64,000 nt of DNA from Propionivibrio soli. GTDB taxonomy: Bacteria > Pseudomonadota > Gammaproteobacteria > Burkholderiales > Rhodocyclaceae. Made by a program: the position numbers and the translations under genes. The stretch spans positions 229,477-293,476 of the forward strand of contig NZ_JANZKY010000005.1 of NCBI RefSeq assembly GCF_025770765.1, given 5' to 3'. Shown piece by piece: positions 9,218-18,747 of this stretch. Positions within the stretch are counted from its first letter, which is position 1, and each line of letters starts with the position of its first letter. Under the pieces are notes generated by a model. That model saw nothing but the letters and a program-made list of their open reading frames with translations. It searched no databases and had not been told where the DNA came from.

Positions 9218-11467
9218 ATGGACAGATCCAGCCTGTTTCAAGCAAGCCCCCGTTTTCCAAGACCTCTCATCGCTTTTCTTTTGGCGGTTCTGGGCCTGCT
9301 GCTTGGTGCGTCGGCCGCCTTCGCCGATCCGCCGGGTCGCATCGGACGCCTCGCCTGGCTGTCGGGAACCGCGACGCTGCAGAATCGCGATGGCGGTGAA
9401 TCTTCCACTGCGCTAGTCAACCAACCGCTTACGAGCGGCGATATTCTGACCACCGACCCTGGCTCGCGCGCCGAAATCCAGATCGGATCAAAGACGATCC
9501 GCCTCGACTCCGGAACCACGCTCGAATTCGACCGGGTCGACGACCAGCAAGTCTCCCTTTATCTGAGCAACGGACGGGCGATCGCCAAGCTCTCGGCGCG
9601 CGACGCGATGCGCGACTTCGATCTGGCTACCCGTGACGGCCGCTTCACGCCGCGCGAGACGGGCATCTATCGGTTCGACGCGGATAACGGAAGCTCCAGC
9701 GGCACGACCTATTATGGGCGGCTACAGGCGGAGAGCGATAGCGGTACGCTCGACATCCGGCCGGACGAAACAGCGCAATTCTGGAACGATGGACAGCCTC
9801 ACAACCGTTTGTCATCGGCACTCAACGACGACTTTACGCGTTGGAGCGTCGTGCGTGACCAGCGGCAAAGGCCGACGACGTATGCGCGCTACGTTTCCCC
9901 TGAAATGACGGGCGCCGAAGATCTCGATGCCTATGGCACGTGGGCGGACACACCGGAGTATGGCGCCGTCTGGTATCCGCGTGCGGTGAACAGCGGCTGG
10001 GCCCCCTACCGTACCGGGCGCTGGGCATGGGTTGCCCCCTGGGGGTGGACCTGGGTAGACGACGAGCCGTGGGGGTTCGCACCTTTCCATTACGGCCGCT
10101 GGGTGCGCTACCGCGGCGCCTGGGGCTGGGTACCGGGGGCTCGCGTCGCGCGCCCCGTCTTCGCGCCCGCGCTGGTCGCCTGGATTGGAACGCCGAGCGC
10201 CGGGGTTTCGGTTTCGATCGGCACGGCGCCGACCGTCGGCTGGTTCCCGTTGGCACCGCATGAGGTTTACGTTCCCGGCTACCGAACGAGCCCACAGTAC
10301 GTCCGCAACGTGAATATCACCCACGTCACGAATATCACGAACATCAACACGATTATCAACGAACCACAGGCCGCCGTCCGCCACATGCGCTACGCGCACC
10401 GCGAAACCCCGCACGCGGTGACCATGGTCCCCAGCGAAGTGCTCGCGCAGCGCCGCCCAGTCGCCGCGGCGGCTGTTACGCCGCGCGACCAACGCGCGGT
10501 ACGTCTACAGCCGGTACAAGCCGCTGCGCCAATCGCCCCGCCGGCCCCTGAAAGGCGTGGTCCCCCACAACGGGCCGAACGACCCGAGCGGTTCGCACGG
10601 CCCGGGCACCAAGAACCGCAGGCGACCATTGAGCAAGGACGCGGACACCCCGAATCCGCACTCTCCCCAGAAGCGCCAAGAACCGCAGGCGATCCGGTAG
10701 CCGCCCCCGGACGGGGATTGCCCGAGCGATCCCAAGAGGCGGCACGTCACGACGATCCTCCGTCCTGGCGAACTGGAAGGAACAGGCCGCGTGATGAGCG
10801 CGCCAATCCAGAAACACGCCTTGACACTCGACCGGACCGTTCGGATCAGCGACAACCGAACCCGGCGGCTGGAATGGCCTCGACGCCAGCACCGGCCACG
10901 GTTACGACGACGCAGCCTCCACCACGTCCCGAGAGGAAGGAAAGTCCTCTGCCATCGCGAGAACCGCGGCAAGATCACCTACGCCGCGACAGCGAAGGAG
11001 CTGTCGGCAATCGTCCGAATATGCGTCCCGAACCAACGGCCCGTGAGGCCCCGGTCGCGCCTCAAACGCGCGACGCTCCGCGTTCCTTCGAACGCGAACG
11101 CAGCCCGCAGGCGCAACCGCGCCAGGAGAACCCCCGCCCGGAGCGTATGCAATCGTCGCCGGAGCAGGATCGCCGATCGTTCGACTTGCGGACGCGGGAG
11201 CGACCGGAGGCACGAGAAAGAGACTCAGGACGAGCGGTCGTCCCGCAGCACAACGCCGAGATCCGCCGCGAGGCGCCTCCCCCGCCCCGTCTCGCCGCAC
11301 CTCCCGCGCAGTCGCCGCCCGCCGCTGTACCGGCACCGGCACCGATTCGCGACCACGGCAATGCGAATGTGCAAGCGCCGCGAGCTGAGCCGCCTCGCCA
11401 AGCGCGGCCCGAGCACGGCGAACGGCGTGATGCAAAAGGTGGTCAGGACGAGCGCCAGAAACCCTGA
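9218..11467 (+). CDS. Secreted FecR-domain / DUF6600 protein with long Arg/Pro-rich tail
   Basis: A 749-residue exported protein. The signal peptide (about 1-37) ends ...GASAAFADPP. A FecR-like beta domain spans about 40-200 (GRLAWLSGTATLQNRDGG; TSGDILTTDPGSRAEIQIG; RLDSGTTLEFDRVDD). A Trp/Tyr/Gly-rich DUF6600-type block lies at about 240-330 (YRTGRWAWVAPWGWTWVDD, FHYGRWVRYRGAWGWVPG). From about residue 400 to the end the chain is low complexity, dominated by Arg, Pro, Glu and Ala. FecR domains also occur outside iron signalling, and no sigma factor or TonB gene is adjacent, so an iron role is not supported. The ATG at 9218 follows GGAAGG; the open frame extends further upstream without family sequence. 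Confidence 0.85.
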   Translation: MDRSSLFQASPRFPRPLIAFLLAVLGLLLGASAAFADPPGRIGRLAWLSGTATLQNRDGGESSTALVNQPLTSGDILTTDPGSRAEIQIGSKTIRLDSGTTLEFDRVDDQQVSLYLSNGRAIAKLSARDAMRDFDLATRDGRFTPRETGIYRFDADNGSSSGTTYYGRLQAESDSGTLDIRPDETAQFWNDGQPHNRLSSALNDDFTRWSVVRDQRQRPTTYARYVSPEMTGAEDLDAYGTWADTPEYGAVWYPRAVNSGWAPYRTGRWAWVAPWGWTWVDDEPWGFAPFHYGRWVRYRGAWGWVPGARVARPVFAPALVAWIGTPSAGVSVSIGTAPTVGWFPLAPHEVYVPGYRTSPQYVRNVNITHVTNITNINTIINEPQAAVRHMRYAHRETPHAVTMVPSEVLAQRRPVAAAAVTPRDQRAVRLQPVQAAAPIAPPAPERRGPPQRAERPERFARPGHQEPQATIEQGRGHPESALSPEAPRTAGDPVAAPGRGLPERSQEAARHDDPPSWRTGRNRPRDERANPETRLDTRPDRSDQRQPNPAAGMASTPAPATVTTTQPPPRPERKESPLPSREPRQDHLRRDSEGAVGNRPNMRPEPTAREAPVAPQTRDAPRSFERERSPQAQPRQENPRPERMQSSPEQDRRSFDLRTRERPEARERDSGRAVVPQHNAEIRREAPPPPRLAAPPAQSPPAAVPAPAPIRDHGNANVQAPRAEPPRQARPEHGERRDAKGGQDERQKP

Positions 11468-11539
11468 GGACGCCGCCGGGGATGTCTGCTCCAGCCCGCC
11501 CCGAACACTGGAAGAACCATCCTCGTACGCAAGCCCTAT

Positions 11540-12889
11540 TCAAGTACCCTGGCGACGAAATGTTTCCGGGTCGAGTTGATGCCTTGCGAGCTTGTCGTAG
11601 AGTGTTTTCTTCGGCACGTTGAGGTGTTCGGCGGCCTCTGCGACGTTGCCGTTGGTTTGCCGCAACGCGTCACGCAGCAGACCGCGCTCGTAATTCTCCA
11701 TGCGGGCCTGCAAGGACACGGCGGCCGTCTGGACAGGTTCGAGGCCGTCGCCGAGTCCGAGGCAGATTCGCTCGGCAGCGGCGCGTAGCTCGCGCACATT
11801 GCCGGGCCAATCGTAGTGCTGCCAGCGGAACACATCCTGCTCGTCGAACGTCGGCACCTCGCGATTGAATCGCTGTGCCGCCTGAGACAAGAAATAACTC
11901 ATCAAGGGCCGGATGTCATTGAGCCGCTGGCGCAAGGGGGGTAATTCGATCGTCACGACATTCAGCCGATAGTACAGGTCGGCACGAAAGCTCCCTTGCT
12001 CCGCCAGGCGCTTGAGGTCGCATTTGCTCGCCGCTACGACGCGGCAATTTACCGGAATGCTCGCGTTGCTCCCCAAGCGCTCGACACGGCGTTCCTGCAA
12101 TACGCGCAGCAGTTTGACCTGCAGCGGGAACGGCATTGACTCGATTTCGTCCAGAAACAGCGTTCCGTCGGTGGCGTACTCGATCTTTCCGATACGCCGC
12201 CGCTCGGCACCCGTAAAAGCGCCCGACTCGTGCCCGAAAATCTCGCTCTCGAACACGGATTCGGGCAGTGCGCCGCAGTTGAGGGCCACGAACGGGCCTT
12301 TGCGTCGGCTGCGTTCGTGTAAGGCTTGCGCGACGACCTCCTTGCCCGTTCCCGTTTCGCCGAGGATCAGGATATCAACGTCGGTGGAAGCCAACGAATC
12401 GATCGTACGTGCGATCTTCTGGATGCTCTCCGACTGGCCGATCAACGGCTTCTCGCGCAAGCTACCGAGTTGTTCGCGCAATGCCTTGTTTTCGAGCAGG
12501 AGAGCACGTTTCTCCAACGCCCGGCGGACGACGTCGACCAGCCGAGCCGAGTTAAACGGTTTCTCGATGAAGTCGTATGCGCCGGCACGCATCGCCTCCA
12601 CCGCCATCGATACGTCGCCATGTCCGGTAATCAAGATCACAGGAAGGTCCTTGTCGCCGCGACGCAGTTCGGCGAGAAGTTCAAGACCGTCCATACCCGA
12701 CATGCGCACATCGCTCACCACCGCGGCAGTGTGAAGGTCTTCCAAGGCAGCGAGCGCCCGTTCAGCGTTGGAAAAGGTCGCCACATCGATGTCGGCCAGC
12801 CGCAACGTCTGCTCGCACGCGCGCAGTACCGCCGCGTCGTCATCGATCAGATAAACCGGATACTTGCCTGCTGCTCCCGCCCCGCTCAT
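11540..12889 (-). CDS. Sigma-54-dependent response regulator, DctD/NtrC type
   Basis: A 449-residue transcription activator. Receiver domain 1-130 has IDDDAAV and phospho-acceptor Asp60 in VSDVRMSGMDG. The AAA+ domain (about 150-380) has Walker A GETGTGKE and the sigma-54 contact loop GAFTGA (in ESGAFTGAERRR). The C-terminal FIS helix-turn-helix (about 405-440) includes NGNVAEAAEHLNVPKKTLYDKL. It overlaps the upstream sensor kinase gene by 4 bases (ATGA), which fixes the start. As a cognate of the DctB-like kinase it should activate sigma-54 promoters, probably of the adjoining TRAP genes, but I found no convincing -24/-12 site upstream of them. Confidence 0.93.
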   Translation of the reverse strand: MSGAGAAGKYPVYLIDDDAAVLRACEQTLRLADIDVATFSNAERALAALEDLHTAAVVSDVRMSGMDGLELLAELRRGDKDLPVILITGHGDVSMAVEAMRAGAYDFIEKPFNSARLVDVVRRALEKRALLLENKALREQLGSLREKPLIGQSESIQKIARTIDSLASTDVDILILGETGTGKEVVAQALHERSRRKGPFVALNCGALPESVFESEIFGHESGAFTGAERRRIGKIEYATDGTLFLDEIESMPFPLQVKLLRVLQERRVERLGSNASIPVNCRVVAASKCDLKRLAEQGSFRADLYYRLNVVTIELPPLRQRLNDIRPLMSYFLSQAAQRFNREVPTFDEQDVFRWQHYDWPGNVRELRAAAERICLGLGDGLEPVQTAAVSLQARMENYERGLLRDALRQTNGNVAEAAEHLNVPKKTLYDKLARHQLDPETFRRQGT

Positions 12890-14739
12890 GACCGTGCTTC
12901 CTCCAGAATGACCTTGAATTGCGCGCCGCCTTCCGCATGGTTGCACACCTCGATCCGCCCGCCCAACTCAGTAACGATCATGCGCGAAATGGCAAGCCCG
13001 AGTCCGAGTCCCTGCCCTGATGATTTCGTCGTGTAGAAAGGCTCGAAGAGGCGCGGCAGCATCTCTGGGGAAATGCCCGGACCATTGTCGCGAACAGCGA
13101 CACTCACCCATCCGCCATCGTTTTCCACGGCTATTTGAACACGGCCTTCCGAAAGCTCGGCCACCGCGTCGAGCGCATTGAGCAGCAGATTGACGAGGAC
13201 CTGTTCAATTCGCTGCACGTCGGCAAGAACGGAAAGACCTTCGGCATACGGATCCCTCTCGATGCGAATCGCATGTTGCCGTCGACGAGGCTCAATCATC
13301 ATCAACGCCTGGTCGATGACGGCGGAGAGTCGGACCGGCTGACGTTCGGTGGGCGGCTTGCGGGCGAAAGTCTTGATCTCGCCGACAATGTGACCCATGC
13401 GTTGCCCCATCTCCTTGATGAAGCCGAGGTTCTCGCGGACTTCATCGAGGCGCCCTCGGTCGAGCAGATCGACGGCGTTATCGGTATAGGTGTGAAGTGC
13501 GGTGAGCGGTTGGTTCACCTCATGACTGATCCCGGCGGCCATCTGCCCAAGCACAGCCAGCTTCCCGGCTTGGACCGCGCTGTCTCGCGTTTCGTGCAGA
13601 ATCCGCTCCGTCGTCTTCAGGGCGCTCACTTTTTCTTCAAGCGAGTTGTTGGTCGCCCGCAGATCCGCCGTGCGCTCGGCGATGCGCTGTTCGAGTTCCT
13701 TGTGCACTTGCCGAAGCGCCGCTTCCGCTTGCCGCCGCTCTCGATAACGCTTGTTGTTCAGTCGATAGAAGACCAGCCCCGAGATTGCCAAAGCCATGGC
13801 GAACGCCGCCGCAATGCCGGCATACAACGCGAATTGACGTTCTTGTCCGGTGGGCGCCAGGAGCACAATCGACCAGCCTAGAGGGCCGCTCTTGATCGAC
13901 TGGACGACGTACTCCTGCTCGCGGGACCCCGGTAAAGCGATTCTGGCCGTCCCGGCCTCTCCACTCAGCCGCAGGTTCGCGCCCACGGGTTGCAAGTTCT
14001 GATGGTCGTACTGACGCGAAAGTCCAAGTTGCTGCAAAACCCCAGGTTCGAGCGGCGTCAGATAGCGGTACTTCCAATCGGAGACCGAGGCGAGAAAGAT
14101 GACGCCGTAGGCGTCGACCAGAAGCACCGGATCACCGCTCCTCACCAGGGCCGACTCGAAATTCTCCAGACTGATCTTGACGATGATCGCGCCCAGCGAT
14201 TTGCCATCATCCGAGATTGGTGCGGCAAAGAAAAAACCCGGCTCCCCGGTTGTCGCCCCGACGCCATAAAAGCGCCCAAGCCGTCCCTGCATCGCCTGCT
14301 GAAAGTAGGGGCGATAACCGTAGTTCTGGCCAACGTACGAACCTGGCGTGGCGTAATTGCTCGATGCCAGCGTCAGACCATTTGCATCCATAACGAAGGC
14401 CGCGTTGATGTCGGCCGCGTCCCTTACGTCGAGCAAGTATTCATTCGCTTTCTGGCGTGCCGGCTGGCCCGGCTTGCGCAGAAGCTCCTTGAGACGCTCT
14501 TCCATGGCCAGGATGCGGGGCAGGGACTCATTGCGCGCGAGAAACGATTCGAGACTCAGGCGATAGAACTCGCCATGGTGACGGGATTGCTGCGCCAGCA
14601 AATCGACCTGCCGTAAAAGAACCATCTCGCGGACAAGCCAACCGACACACGCACAGATGGTAACGGCGGCCAGAATACGTACGACTGGCCGGGGAGCCAG
14701 CCAAGCGTAGTGGTTTCTAGGGGAAGGGGCGCTCTCCAT
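12886..14739 (-). CDS. DctB-like sensor histidine kinase
   Basis: A 617-residue membrane kinase. Membrane segment about 20-38, periplasmic dCache-type sensor about 40-305 (MDANGLTLASSNYATPGSYVGQ, DAYGVIFLAS), second membrane segment about 310-335, a coiled-coil linker (EAALRQVHKELEQRIAERTADLRA), a HisKA domain with phospho-acceptor His406 in GISHEVNQPLTALH, and HATPase_c with DNGPGISPEML and GLGLGLAISRMIV. This layout is that of DctB, which senses C4-dicarboxylates. Here the partner transporter is a TAXI-TRAP system rather than DctPQM, so the ligand may differ. It is translationally coupled to the response regulator. Confidence 0.93.
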   Translation of the reverse strand: MESAPSPRNHYAWLAPRPVVRILAAVTICACVGWLVREMVLLRQVDLLAQQSRHHGEFYRLSLESFLARNESLPRILAMEERLKELLRKPGQPARQKANEYLLDVRDAADINAAFVMDANGLTLASSNYATPGSYVGQNYGYRPYFQQAMQGRLGRFYGVGATTGEPGFFFAAPISDDGKSLGAIIVKISLENFESALVRSGDPVLLVDAYGVIFLASVSDWKYRYLTPLEPGVLQQLGLSRQYDHQNLQPVGANLRLSGEAGTARIALPGSREQEYVVQSIKSGPLGWSIVLLAPTGQERQFALYAGIAAAFAMALAISGLVFYRLNNKRYRERRQAEAALRQVHKELEQRIAERTADLRATNNSLEEKVSALKTTERILHETRDSAVQAGKLAVLGQMAAGISHEVNQPLTALHTYTDNAVDLLDRGRLDEVRENLGFIKEMGQRMGHIVGEIKTFARKPPTERQPVRLSAVIDQALMMIEPRRRQHAIRIERDPYAEGLSVLADVQRIEQVLVNLLLNALDAVAELSEGRVQIAVENDGGWVSVAVRDNGPGISPEMLPRLFEPFYTTKSSGQGLGLGLAISRMIVTELGGRIEVCNHAEGGAQFKVILEEARS

Positions 14740-14781
14740 GTCGTCCGTTCGATCGTATCTCTCGCTCGCCGCTGCTCCATG

Positions 14782-15153
14782 TTACTCGGGACAAGCCCGA
14801 AGCTCGATCACGGCGACCTCGCTTATGCCTGGCAGGAAATCCGCCAGGGGGCGACAGCCATTGGCCAGGCAGAGTTCGTAGCCCGAGGTATAGGGAGAAT
14901 GCGCGAGGTTCACCCGTTCCATTGCTCCAACGAGAGGCCGGTAATGCCAGGCACCGTCACGGAACACAGCGTCCGGCGGAGGCTCCATGCCGGCGCCGGT
15001 GCCCCTGACACGTGCGGCAACCGGCCGCAGCCGGTTCTGTTCGATCACCCAATCCTCTTCCCAGCGTACCTTCTCTATCGAGTGCATCCATGCCAGGGTA
15101 AAGGACTGCACGGCAAGCACCGCCGAAACAGCGCCGGCGCCCATACACAGCAT
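14782..15153 (-). CDS. DUF1850 protein of TRAP transporter operon
   Basis: A small protein (123 residues from this start) with an N-terminal hydrophobic segment and the DUF1850 signature FTLAWMHSIEKVRWEEDW, later HSPYTSGYELCL. DUF1850 genes are typically next to fused TRAP permeases of the TAXI class, as here; the role is unknown, perhaps a periplasmic accessory. Start choice: ATG at 15153 has GGAG 8 bases upstream and lies just after the permease stop. An alternative ATG at 15186 would overlap the permease by 31 bases and lacks a good ribosome site. Confidence 0.8.
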   Translation of the reverse strand: MLCMGAGAVSAVLAVQSFTLAWMHSIEKVRWEEDWVIEQNRLRPVAARVRGTGAGMEPPPDAVFRDGAWHYRPLVGAMERVNLAHSPYTSGYELCLANGCRPLADFLPGISEVAVIELRACPE

Positions 15154-15155
15154 GA

Positions 15156-17222
15156 TCAGGGCTCCATTTTTCGGCCCCTCATCCATTGCCAGACGATGAA
15201 CAGCGCACCGACGGCAAAGCCGACTTCATCCGTTATCGGCAACGCAACGACCAACGACAACGCCGCCCCTATGGCGACGAGTCGATCGACTAACTTCAGC
15301 GGAGCCCAGAGATAACCCACGGCCGCGCTCCCCCAGAGGAAAATCGCCAACGTGGCCTTGAAGACCACGTAGACGACGGCAAGTATTGGAGCGTCGCCCT
15401 GCAGCATCAGCGCCGGGTCATACACCGCCATGAACGGAATGACGAAACCAGCGATGGCAATCTGCGTCGCCTTAAACCCGATCTTCATCGCCGGCGCCTT
15501 GGCAATCGAAGCCGCCGCAAAAGCGGCAAGTGCCACCGGTGGCGTCAGGTCCGCCATGATGCCGAAATAAAACACGAACATATGGCTGACGATGAGCGGG
15601 ACGCCGAGTTTGAGGAGAGCGGGCGCCGCGATGGAACTCGTGATGATGTAGTTCGGAATCGTCGGAATTCCCATGCCAAGAATCAGGCACACGATCATCG
15701 TCAGCAACAGCGACAGGAACAAGCTCTTCTCGCCGATCTCAAGCACGAAACCCGCGAAGTTCGTCGCCGCTCCGGTGAGCGTCAGGACGCCGATGATTAC
15801 GCCGACGATCGCGCAGGCGATGCCGACTCCGAGCGCCTGCTTGGCACCATCGATGAGACCGGCGCGCATCGTGTGCAAGGTCCGTCTCGTCCCGCCGACC
15901 GCGTAGCACACCACAACGAGCAGGGCGATTACGCCCAGCACTGGAACGATTCCCCAGCGAATAAACGTTGCCGCGCCGAGACCGAGAGCGAACCAGAAAA
16001 CGTACCGCAAGGCGGTTGCCGAAATGCGCGCTGCCAACGCTGCGCCGAGGATCAGGATGGCCGTCAGGGCAAGGCCCATCATGCCGGAAAACATCGGTGT
16101 AAAACCATGGAAGAGCATGTAAACAAGGGCCGCCAACGGTAGCGCCAGGAACCAGTTTTCCTTGAGCGCCGTCCACGGGTTCGGACATTGATCCTTGGGC
16201 AGCCCAAGCAGCCCCAGCCGGCCGGCTTCAAGGTGCACCATCCAGAATGCGGTGAAGTAGTAGAGAATGGCCGGGATGACGGCTGCCTTCACGATCTCGG
16301 CATACGGAACGTTCAAGGTTTCGGCCATGATGAAGGCTACGGCCCCCATCACCGGCGGCATAATCTGCCCACCCATCGAGGCCGTCGCCTCCACCGCGCC
16401 GGCAAAGACCGGGGTGTAACCGAAGCGCTTCATCAGCGGGATCGTGAACTGCCCCACCGTCAGTACGTTGGCAACTCCTGAGCCTGAGATGGTTCCCATC
16501 ATGCCGGACGAGATCACTGCGACCTTCGCCGGCCCCCCCTGTGCGCGGCCGACCAGTCCGAGAGCCAGCGCATTGAACAAGCGGATCATGCCAGCGTGCT
16601 CAAGAAAGGTCCCGAACAGAATGAAGAGGAAGATGTACGTCGCGGAAACCAGCGTCGGCGTGCCGAGAATACCGTCACTGCCGAGGTAGAGCTGACTGAC
16701 GACTTGGTCAAAACCGAAGCCCCGGTGCGCGATCGCCTCGGGAAGATACTGCCCGAAGAACCCGAATGCCAGAAACGTACCGCAGACAAGCGGCAGGGCC
16801 CAACCCATGACGCGGCGAGCCGCTTCGAAAACGAGGATCGTTGCCACCGTGGCGACCACGAGGTCGGCGGTATTCGGATCGCCGGAACGCTCGATCAGGT
16901 CGGCTTCGAAAAACAGGTGGTAGAAGCCAAGGGAGAATCCGGCAAGCCCCAAGAGAACGTCATACCACGGCAGAGCACCTTTGTCCCGCTCCTTGCCTCC
17001 GGGGTAAAGCAAGAAGATCAACAGGATCAGGAAGCTGACATGGATCGCACGTATCACCAAGCTGGAAAACGGGTGGAATGCAGCCACGGCGATCTGGTAC
17101 GAAGAAAAGCCCAAGGCCGCCGCCATTGCTATGCGCCCCGGCCAACCGACCAATCGGCGTTGATGGCCATGTTCCTCAAAATCGGTGGGTTCCGGGTGAA
17201 TTGCGACGGTGCTTTCAGTCAT
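15156..17222 (-). CDS. TRAP transporter permease, 4TM/12TM fusion (DctQM type)
   Basis: A 688-residue inner-membrane protein that fuses the small and large TRAP permease subunits. Many hydrophobic helices are visible. The large-subunit landmarks are GGPAKVAVISSGMMGTISGSGVANVLTVG, SMGGQIMPPVMGAVAFIMAE and ADLTPPVALAAFAAASIA, with GMGIPTIPNYI in the second half. It imports a solute by ion symport together with the TAXI binding protein encoded 110 bases upstream. The start at 17222 follows GAGGG; the frame also runs 14 codons further upstream without conserved sequence. Confidence 0.93.
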   Translation of the reverse strand: MTESTVAIHPEPTDFEEHGHQRRLVGWPGRIAMAAALGFSSYQIAVAAFHPFSSLVIRAIHVSFLILLIFLLYPGGKERDKGALPWYDVLLGLAGFSLGFYHLFFEADLIERSGDPNTADLVVATVATILVFEAARRVMGWALPLVCGTFLAFGFFGQYLPEAIAHRGFGFDQVVSQLYLGSDGILGTPTLVSATYIFLFILFGTFLEHAGMIRLFNALALGLVGRAQGGPAKVAVISSGMMGTISGSGVANVLTVGQFTIPLMKRFGYTPVFAGAVEATASMGGQIMPPVMGAVAFIMAETLNVPYAEIVKAAVIPAILYYFTAFWMVHLEAGRLGLLGLPKDQCPNPWTALKENWFLALPLAALVYMLFHGFTPMFSGMMGLALTAILILGAALAARISATALRYVFWFALGLGAATFIRWGIVPVLGVIALLVVVCYAVGGTRRTLHTMRAGLIDGAKQALGVGIACAIVGVIIGVLTLTGAATNFAGFVLEIGEKSLFLSLLLTMIVCLILGMGIPTIPNYIITSSIAAPALLKLGVPLIVSHMFVFYFGIMADLTPPVALAAFAAASIAKAPAMKIGFKATQIAIAGFVIPFMAVYDPALMLQGDAPILAVVYVVFKATLAIFLWGSAAVGYLWAPLKLVDRLVAIGAALSLVVALPITDEVGFAVGALFIVWQWMRGRKMEP

Positions 17223-17332
17223 GGTGGCCCTCGATCTATTGTTGACCGTGCGGCACGAAGACACGACGAACGGGAGCCGGCAAACACCAGCCCCCGCTAC
17301 CGTGCGACGGGTTGCCGCCGGATACGGCTTTT

Positions 17333-18295
17333 TTACTTGATCAGTCCGATTTCGCGGTAGTACTTCTCGGCGCCCGGATGCAAGGGGGCGGGCGGAGTAC
17401 GAGCCGCATTGTCCTTGTTGATCGCCTTGGCCGCCGCATGCGCCGCAATCATTTGATCGAGGTTCTCGAACATCGACTTGGTCATCAGATAGACGGTTTC
17501 CGGCGATACCTTTTCATGCGTCACCAGATAGTTCTGCACGGAGATCGTCGTCACGTCCGCGTTCTGCCCTTCGTAGGTCTTGGCCGGGATCACGCCGACC
17601 TGGAAGGCGGGGTCGTTGATCTTGGCCACGATTTCCGGCGGGATGGTCAGAAACACCACTGGCTGAGACACGGCAAGGTCGCGCAACGCCGCGACGCCGA
17701 GGCCAGAAGACAGCAAGGTGACGTCAAGCTGCTTGTTCTTCATCAGTTCGACCGATTCGGCATAGGAGAGATACTCGACTTTCGCAAAATCCTTGTAGCT
17801 GATGCCGGCCGCTTTCAGAATCTCGCGCACATTGAGTTCGGTTCCCGATTTTGGGGCACCGACCGAGATCCGCTTGCCTTTGATGTCGGCGAGCGACTTG
17901 ATGCCCGAGTCGGCAACTGCGACGAAATGGATATAGTTCGGGTAGAGCGCGGCGATCGTACGCAGCTTGTTCAGCGGCGACTTGAAGCCGGCTTCCTCCT
18001 TGCCTTTCCAGGCATCCGAAAGCGAATCGCCAAGCGATATCGCCACCTCGCCGCGACCGGCCTGCAAGAGATTCAAATTCTCGGCGCTGGCCTTGGTGGC
18101 CTGGACAGCCGTCTTCGAACCGGGGATCGCCTTACCGTAGATCTGCGACAACGCGACGCCGAGCGGATAGTAAACGCCGCTGGTTCCTCCCGTGAGGATA
18201 TTGATGAACTCCGCCGCATAAGCGGAAACGGCAAGACTTGCGGCGAACACGCCTACGATCAAGGTACGCAGAGTACGGTTAAGCGGTTTTCTCAT
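17333..18295 (-). CDS. TAXI-family TRAP transporter solute-binding protein
   Basis: A 320-residue periplasmic binding protein. The signal peptide is MRKPLNRTLRTLIVGVFAAS plus SLAVSAYA. TAXI-family features are ILTGGTSGVYYPLGVALSQI near the mature N-terminus, AVQATKASAENLNLLQAGRGEVAISLGD and IKGKRISVGAPKSGTELN. TAXI proteins deliver substrates such as glutamate or dicarboxylates to fused TRAP permeases, and the specificity is not readable here. It is the first gene of a minus-strand unit with the permease, DUF1850 protein and DctB/DctD-like pair. An AGGAG-type ribosome site precedes the start. Confidence 0.93.
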   Translation of the reverse strand: MRKPLNRTLRTLIVGVFAASLAVSAYAAEFINILTGGTSGVYYPLGVALSQIYGKAIPGSKTAVQATKASAENLNLLQAGRGEVAISLGDSLSDAWKGKEEAGFKSPLNKLRTIAALYPNYIHFVAVADSGIKSLADIKGKRISVGAPKSGTELNVREILKAAGISYKDFAKVEYLSYAESVELMKNKQLDVTLLSSGLGVAALRDLAVSQPVVFLTIPPEIVAKINDPAFQVGVIPAKTYEGQNADVTTISVQNYLVTHEKVSPETVYLMTKSMFENLDQMIAAHAAAKAINKDNAARTPPAPLHPGAEKYYREIGLIK

Positions 18296-18747
18296 CGGTT
18301 TTCTCCTCCGTTTGGTGATCGACCCTTCCTGCCCGGGCAGGAGTCCTCGGCTTTTTTGGCGGCATCCCCCGCCGACTTCGTGGATCCTTTCGCAAGGTCC
18401 GTTCCAGCAACGCGCCTACGCGTCGTGCGGCGCATCTATCTGATAATGTTGTTCTTCTTTCGTTCCCGCGACGAAGCACCAGGGAACGGCGTTGCGAAAT
18501 CCCGGAACCCCAAGCGAATCCCACGCGATAATCCGCACTAACACCCCATCCGGTCACGGAATCGCAAACCCGGATGACGAAGCGGGTGCCGGTATAATGG
18601 GTTCTTCATGACCAACACGCCCCCCGAACCCGCTCTGGCGTCGCTACACGACGCTCCGGACCGGTTTCGCCCGAGTGCATCGACAACCACGAACCTGGAC
18701 CGGGAAGGCGGCTTTTCTAGGAGAAGCGGCGCTGCAACGAGGTTTCC
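18296..18747. other. Intergenic region between TAXI gene and ruvC
   Basis: 452 bases between divergent genes with no convincing gene. It holds a 14-base perfect palindrome (CCTGCCCGGGCAGG) at 18329-18342, near the TAXI start, and a TATAAT element at 18593-18598 that may serve ruvC. A 48-codon frame from 18608 shows no protein-like features and is rejected as a gene. No clear sigma-54 site was found. Confidence 0.5.
18593..18598 (+). promoter_or_regulatory. Candidate -10 element for ruvC operon
   Basis: A perfect TATAAT about 150 bases before ruvC. No good -35 hexamer is found at the usual distance, so this is only suggestive. Confidence 0.3.

Noticed and set aside
18296..18500. Sigma-54 promoter for the TAXI-TRAP operon
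   Set aside because: A TTGCT-like -12 half occurs on the minus strand near 18405, but the GG at the required 10-base distance is missing. No other site keeps both GG and GC at correct spacing.
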